Below, piece by piece: positions 7,330 through 10,537 of a stretch of DNA of 10,537 bases; the stretch's first letter is position 1; every line of letters starts with the position of its first letter. The notes under the pieces are model-generated. The model was not told the DNA's origin and ran no database searches. It saw only the letters and a program-made list of their open reading frames with translations. Source of the stretch: Bacteroidota bacterium (GTDB lineage Bacteria > Bacteroidota > Ignavibacteria > Ignavibacteriales > Ignavibacteriaceae); assembly GCA_023453665.1 (NCBI GenBank), contig JAEXTA010000121.1, positions 1-10,537 on the forward strand, read 5' to 3'. The position numbers and the translations under genes are program-made.

Positions 7330-8451
7330 TTAGTTGGTAGAGAATACTCTCAATCTTCTGTATTCAATGTTAAAAATACTTGCTATTGGTTCGTTTGAAC
7401 AATATCCGAGATATGTACAAACACCTTTAGCTAAACCTTCATCACCAAGCAAAGCTTCTGATAATCCATTATCGGCAATATTCTGTATATAATTAAGTGC
7501 CGCGTTATTCAAACCATAGCTGGCTGTTCTCGATACTAACGCAGGCATATTCGGCACACAGTAGTGAATAACATCGTGGAGCGTGTAAACAGGATTTGAA
7601 AGAGTTGTAATACGACTTGTTTCTATACATCCGCCCTGATCTATTGATACATCAACTATAACGGATCCTTTTTTCATTTCTTTTACCATGTCTTCGGTAA
7701 CCAGATGAGGAGTTTTTTCGCCTTTGATTAAAACTGCTCCTATCAGTACATCAGCAAATTTAACACCTCTTGTTATGGTATAAGGATTAGCCATTACAGT
7801 AGTGACTCGTTTCTTAAAAAGTGAATCAATCTTACGTAACCTGTTTAAGTCTTTATCAATCACTATTACCTGAGCTCCTCTTCCAACAGCAGCTCGTGCG
7901 GCGGTTGTACCAACGACTCCTGCGCCAAGTATTACAACAGCAGCCGGTGCTACTCCCGGAATTCCGCCAAGCAAAATTCCCCTTCCGCCTTTAACTGAAC
8001 TTTCCAGGTATTTTTCTGCAATCTGTATGCATAACTGTCCTGCAATTTCACTCATTGAATGGAGTACAGGAAGTCCGATTGTGTTTTCAATTAATTCGTA
8101 TGCGATGGCAGTGATATTTTTTTTAAGAAGCTGATCGATGACATTTTTTTTGCCAACTGCCAGATGAAGAGATGAAAATAAGATCTGGTTTTCCTGAAGT
8201 AAACTACATTCCTCCTCACTTAGAGGCGCAACTTTAACCATCATTTCAGCACGACCATAAGCTTCTTCCGTGCTGTAAACAATATTTGCCCCGGTCTTTA
8301 AATAATCTTCATCACTGAAGTGACTGCCTTCACCTGCACCACTTTGTATGTAAACAGTGTGACCGGCTCTAATGAGTGAATCGACTCCGGCAGGAGCTAA
8401 TGCTACTCTTTTTTCTTCGTGGAGTGTTTCTTTAGGAATCCCTATTCTCAT
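7330..8451 (-). CDS. ald: Alanine dehydrogenase
   Basis: NAD-dependent L-alanine dehydrogenase interconverts alanine with pyruvate and ammonia in the cytoplasm. The 373-residue length is normal for the family. The start IGIPKET..EEKRVAL is characteristic, with substrate-binding R15. K73 (in MMVKVAP) and H96 (in SSLHLA) occupy the pyruvate-binding and catalytic positions. The Rossmann motif ILGAGVVGTTAA lies at 174-184, DVSIDQGG at 267-274 carries the conserved catalytic-loop Asp (D271), and VPNMPALVSRTA at 299-310 closes the active site. Small departures from the common forms are VKVAP for VKVKEP and PALVSRTA for PGAVPRTS, suggesting a divergent branch. A strong Shine-Dalgarno precedes the ATG. 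It heads an apparent operon with the CoA-transferase and a phosphatase, which suggests use of alanine, through pyruvate and acetyl-CoA, as a carbon, nitrogen or redox source. Confidence 0.94.
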   Translation of the reverse strand: MRIGIPKETLHEEKRVALAPAGVDSLIRAGHTVYIQSGAGEGSHFSDEDYLKTGANIVYSTEEAYGRAEMMVKVAPLSEEECSLLQENQILFSSLHLAVGKKNVIDQLLKKNITAIAYELIENTIGLPVLHSMSEIAGQLCIQIAEKYLESSVKGGRGILLGGIPGVAPAAVVILGAGVVGTTAARAAVGRGAQVIVIDKDLNRLRKIDSLFKKRVTTVMANPYTITRGVKFADVLIGAVLIKGEKTPHLVTEDMVKEMKKGSVIVDVSIDQGGCIETSRITTLSNPVYTLHDVIHYCVPNMPALVSRTASYGLNNAALNYIQNIADNGLSEALLGDEGLAKGVCTYLGYCSNEPIASIFNIEYRRLRVFSTN

Positions 8452-8460
8452 CGATAAATT

Positions 8461-8468
8461 CTCCTTTT
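8461..8468 (-). promoter_or_regulatory. Strong Shine-Dalgarno for ald
   Basis: On the minus strand this reads AAAAGGAG, ending nine bases before the ATG at 8451. It is the best ribosome site in the window and fixes the alanine dehydrogenase start. Confidence 0.8.
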
Positions 8469-8473
8469 ACTTG

Positions 8474-8487
8474 CGGTAAAATTACCG
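8474..8487. promoter_or_regulatory. 14-bp perfect dyad in the ald leader, candidate operator
   Basis: CGGTAA-AA-TTACCG is a perfect 6-bp inverted repeat with a 2-bp centre, just upstream of the ald Shine-Dalgarno. The 2-bp loop is too short for an RNA hairpin, so a dimeric DNA-binding protein is the more natural reading. The regulator is unknown and no other copy was noticed in the window. Confidence 0.35.
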
Positions 8488-8521
8488 ATAAAGCCCCAGA
8501 TTTTCAAACTCAGAATGATCG

Positions 8522-8533
8522 TAAGTTGACTTA
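8522..8533. promoter_or_regulatory. 12-bp perfect dyad upstream of ald
   Basis: TAAGT-TG-ACTTA is a perfect 5-bp inverted repeat with a 2-bp centre, 47 bp centre to centre from the dyad at 8474-8487 but of different sequence. It lies just downstream of the weak promoter candidate at 8537-8564, near the transcription start that candidate would give. In an AT-rich spacer a 5-bp dyad can occur by chance. Confidence 0.22.
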
Positions 8534-8536
8534 ACC

Positions 8537-8564
8537 ATGATATTTGACAGATGAGAAATTCAAA
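8537..8564 (-). promoter_or_regulatory. Weak sigma70-like promoter candidate for the ald operon
   Basis: On the minus strand, TTTGAA (8559-8564) and TATCAT (8537-8542) are separated by 16 bp. The -10 matches TATAAT at five of six positions; the -35 is poor. It is the best candidate I found in the 161-nt spacer (8452-8612) between the SDR stop and the ald start. No Bacteroidetes-type TAnnTTTG element is evident. Confidence 0.22.
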
Positions 8565-8612
8565 TTAGGTTGGCATTAGCATATTGAATTTACAGTAGTG
8601 ACAAATTCTTCA

Positions 8613-10265
8613 CTATCTTAAATTTTGAAGAGTTTCATAAGTCAGATTAAAATCTTCCGGGGCAACCTGATAAAATGCACTTAGCTGATGAATCATTTTT
8701 TGCAGTTCTTTACAGTCGGGGAGCGCCGAAGATTTAGATATCATTTCTATCGGCATTTTCTTAACAAGATTATCGTAAAGATCTTCCACTTCATCCTGTG
8801 CTATCTGAAAACTCAACGAAATATTATCATAAAGTTCCTGCTTTACCGAACTTAAAGTTTTATAAGAACTGAGATGTCTTATGATAACATCACTAAATAA
8901 TTTTAATGTACTGCAAATAGTACCAGGTTCAAATCCTTCGGCAAATCTGCGGATGGCTATTTCATCAATGTAATTAAGTAATAAACCTCTGTCGCTGCTT
9001 CTTATTGTTGCAAGTAAAAGGTGATATAAGGCGCTCATATAACACTGAAAATCATTCAATGGCATTGATTGGTATTTAATGAACTTACCGTTGGGATTAT
9101 CATTAAGAATAATCTCATTCAACTGTGTTAAGATTGCATCTTTTTGCTCAATCATCTTTTCATAGATTTTAAGATTAGTTCTGCTTGCAACTCTTTTAAG
9201 AGTAGCTTCATTCTTAACCCGCCATTCATCAGGATGGCTTTTCATTTTCTCGAGAAGGAATAATAATCTTCTGCTGATATGGTATCTTTCTGTAGGCTTC
9301 CAGTCAAGTGCATACTGTGTGAATGAAGAATCTACATGAAGTTTTTTATCGATATAGTCTATCATCCAGAATCGTTCAAAAGGTTCTTCAACAGTTAAAT
9401 GAAAAATTTTTAGTAACCGTCGCAGCATCAATCCCGGGTATGCAAGTATTTTAGGTAAGTGGACTGGTTTTACAGGTGTACCGAAATAGTAACGTGTTGA
9501 TACTTCAAATATTTCTTTATGTGAAGTTGATCCGTTCGGACTGGCATTATAAATAGCAAAGTCAGGCAGTGCTGATGTTTTTTCAATTATTGATTTTACA
9601 AGAATGCAGAGATCTCTTATATGAATATATGGGATAGCGGATTCACCCTTGCCGGCAACTATTCTCGATTCAATTTTTTTTGAAAGCCACGAAGTTAAAA
9701 ATTTATATAATGGTGCAAACTCGCACCAGTCACTGAATACGGCGGCAAACCTGATCACAGTGCATGGCATTATTCCGGAGTATTCTTTAACTAATTCCTC
9801 TCCGGCTTTTTTGCTTAATGCATAATGATAGTCTGCTTCAGGTAAAGTTTTTTCGGTGATAGCATTACCGGCTGAGGGAAATTCACAGGCAGCAATTGAA
9901 CTTGCAAAAATAAATCTACCTGCATTAACCTTTGATGAAAACCGGAGCATATTGTTTGTGCCGTCTATGTTCACAATTTTATAAGCTGGATTATCTTTAT
10001 AAGTAAAATCATAAAACGCGGCAAGGTGAATAACAAAATCAGCACCGCCCTGTTTATTAATATATTCTGCAGCTTCATTAAGCGTTGATATGTTGGAAAT
10101 GTCGCATTGCAGCCAGTGAAGATTGGGATGATAATTAATGTTAGCCTCTTTCCTGGAGCGACGTGCAACAGCAAAAATTGTAAAATCATCTTTTAAATAA
10201 TCAATCAGATAGCTCCCGATAAATCCGCTGGCACCGGTTATCACTATTGACGGCAGCTTATTCAT
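8613..10265 (-). CDS. Extended SDR (NAD-dependent epimerase/dehydratase-like) with extra C-terminal helical domain
   Basis: Residues 6-340 are an extended short-chain dehydrogenase/reductase. They carry the NAD(P)-binding TGASGFIG (10-17), a VIHLAA segment (78-83), catalytic-type Ser at 122-123 and the Y148-x-x-x-K152 pair, followed by an IPYIHIRDL stretch (211-219) typical of sugar-nucleotide epimerases and related reductases. The substrate is not evident. Residues about 350-505 are an all-helical, polar domain not normally part of SDRs. The stretch at 429-464, with IAIRRFAEGFEPGTI, recalls helical-bundle sensor domains at the N-terminus of RsbR-type proteins, but that likeness is weak. At 550 residues it is far longer than the usual 300-350. 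The start has GGAG (10273-10276) seven bases upstream and overlaps the preceding gene's stop by ATGA, so translation is probably coupled to the small membrane protein. Confidence 0.82.
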   Translation of the reverse strand: MNKLPSIVITGASGFIGSYLIDYLKDDFTIFAVARRSRKEANINYHPNLHWLQCDISNISTLNEAAEYINKQGGADFVIHLAAFYDFTYKDNPAYKIVNIDGTNNMLRFSSKVNAGRFIFASSIAACEFPSAGNAITEKTLPEADYHYALSKKAGEELVKEYSGIMPCTVIRFAAVFSDWCEFAPLYKFLTSWLSKKIESRIVAGKGESAIPYIHIRDLCILVKSIIEKTSALPDFAIYNASPNGSTSHKEIFEVSTRYYFGTPVKPVHLPKILAYPGLMLRRLLKIFHLTVEEPFERFWMIDYIDKKLHVDSSFTQYALDWKPTERYHISRRLLFLLEKMKSHPDEWRVKNEATLKRVASRTNLKIYEKMIEQKDAILTQLNEIILNDNPNGKFIKYQSMPLNDFQCYMSALYHLLLATIRSSDRGLLLNYIDEIAIRRFAEGFEPGTICSTLKLFSDVIIRHLSSYKTLSSVKQELYDNISLSFQIAQDEVEDLYDNLVKKMPIEMISKSSALPDCKELQKMIHQLSAFYQVAPEDFNLTYETLQNLR

Positions 10266-10537
10266 TCATTCACTCCAAATGATTTTTGTGCTGATCTGAA
10301 AAGAATTAAAATAGTTGCACCCATTATGAAGTCTGATACTGCTGATAATATTATTAATAACTGAGTTCTGACAAGACAAAAATAAAGTACGAGAAAAATT
10401 GCTGCAATAAATTTTACTACAACAGCAAATGTTACCAGTGATTTAAACTTGTTGAGGTTAATACACGGCATTGCATAACCAACTGCCATAACAATATGAA
10501 ATACGCCGCCCTGTGTTGAAAAAAATCTGTCAAAGGT
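10262..10537 (-). CDS. Small membrane protein of unknown function, 5' partial
   Basis: The frame stays open to the window edge, so the gene starts beyond it; 91 codons are visible. An internal ATG at 10489 exists, but the upstream codons (DRFFSTQGG, then FHIV) look like real protein and continue into the first helix. Three hydrophobic segments can be seen, roughly from FHIV to the first MP pair, then SLVTF through LVLYF, then LLIIL through LILF, ending in a short polar tail. I recognise no family. The stop overlaps the SDR gene start by ATGA, so the two are likely co-expressed, and the SDR product may work near the membrane. Nothing identifies a substrate or catalytic residue. Confidence 0.7.
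   Translation of the reverse strand, partial: TFDRFFSTQGGVFHIVMAVGYAMPCINLNKFKSLVTFAVVVKFIAAIFLVLYFCLVRTQLLIILSAVSDFIMGATILILFRSAQKSFGVNE

Noticed and set aside
8544..8549. Perfect TTGACA on the plus strand
   Set aside because: At 17 bp downstream the sequence is AGGTTG, not a -10, and no plus-strand gene follows; both neighbours are on the minus strand.

Overview
The window is AT-rich, densely coding bacterial DNA with no RNA genes, insertion sequences, CRISPR arrays or attachment sites that I can see. Several genes have good Shine-Dalgarno sites (AAAGGAG, GAGG, AAAGGA, GGAG), and the proteins look like those of the Bacteroidota/Chlorobiota/Ignavibacteriota group. Clear Shine-Dalgarno use argues against a typical Bacteroidia or Flavobacteriia. 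My best guess is an Ignavibacteria-like organism, but this is inference from protein style and base composition, with no marker gene present.

Left half, plus strand (3-5236): a run of tightly spaced membrane and envelope genes. It starts with a multi-pass GT-C/ArnT-type glycosyltransferase cut by the window edge. Next comes a small seven-helix protein that resembles the integral-membrane terpene cyclases (Pyr4/PaxB family), overlapping by ATGA with a GT2 polyprenyl-phosphate glycosyltransferase fused to a GtrA domain. A second GT-C-type membrane protein follows. Together they suggest synthesis of a lipid-linked sugar donor in the cytoplasm, flipping, and transfer of sugar outside the membrane. 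A cytosine-deaminase-like enzyme of the fungal FCY1 type closes the run after a 69-nt gap.

Right half, minus strand (10537-5246): transcription runs towards the first block, and the two meet tail to tail with a 9-nt gap at 5237-5245. The block opens with a small membrane protein cut by the window edge, coupled by ATGA to an extended SDR (epimerase-like) protein with an extra C-terminal helical domain. After a 161-nt spacer come alanine dehydrogenase, a 4-hydroxybutyrate/acetyl-CoA-type CoA-transferase and a PPP-family phosphatase, closely packed like an operon. The first two fit amino-acid and short-chain acyl-CoA catabolism; the phosphatase could be regulatory or a nucleotide hydrolase. The 161-nt spacer holds two short perfect dyads, a strong Shine-Dalgarno and a weak candidate promoter.

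The points most worth a second look are the terpene-cyclase-like protein inside a glycosyltransferase operon, the SDR plus helical-bundle fusion, the FCY1-like deaminase, and the dyads ahead of the alanine dehydrogenase gene.
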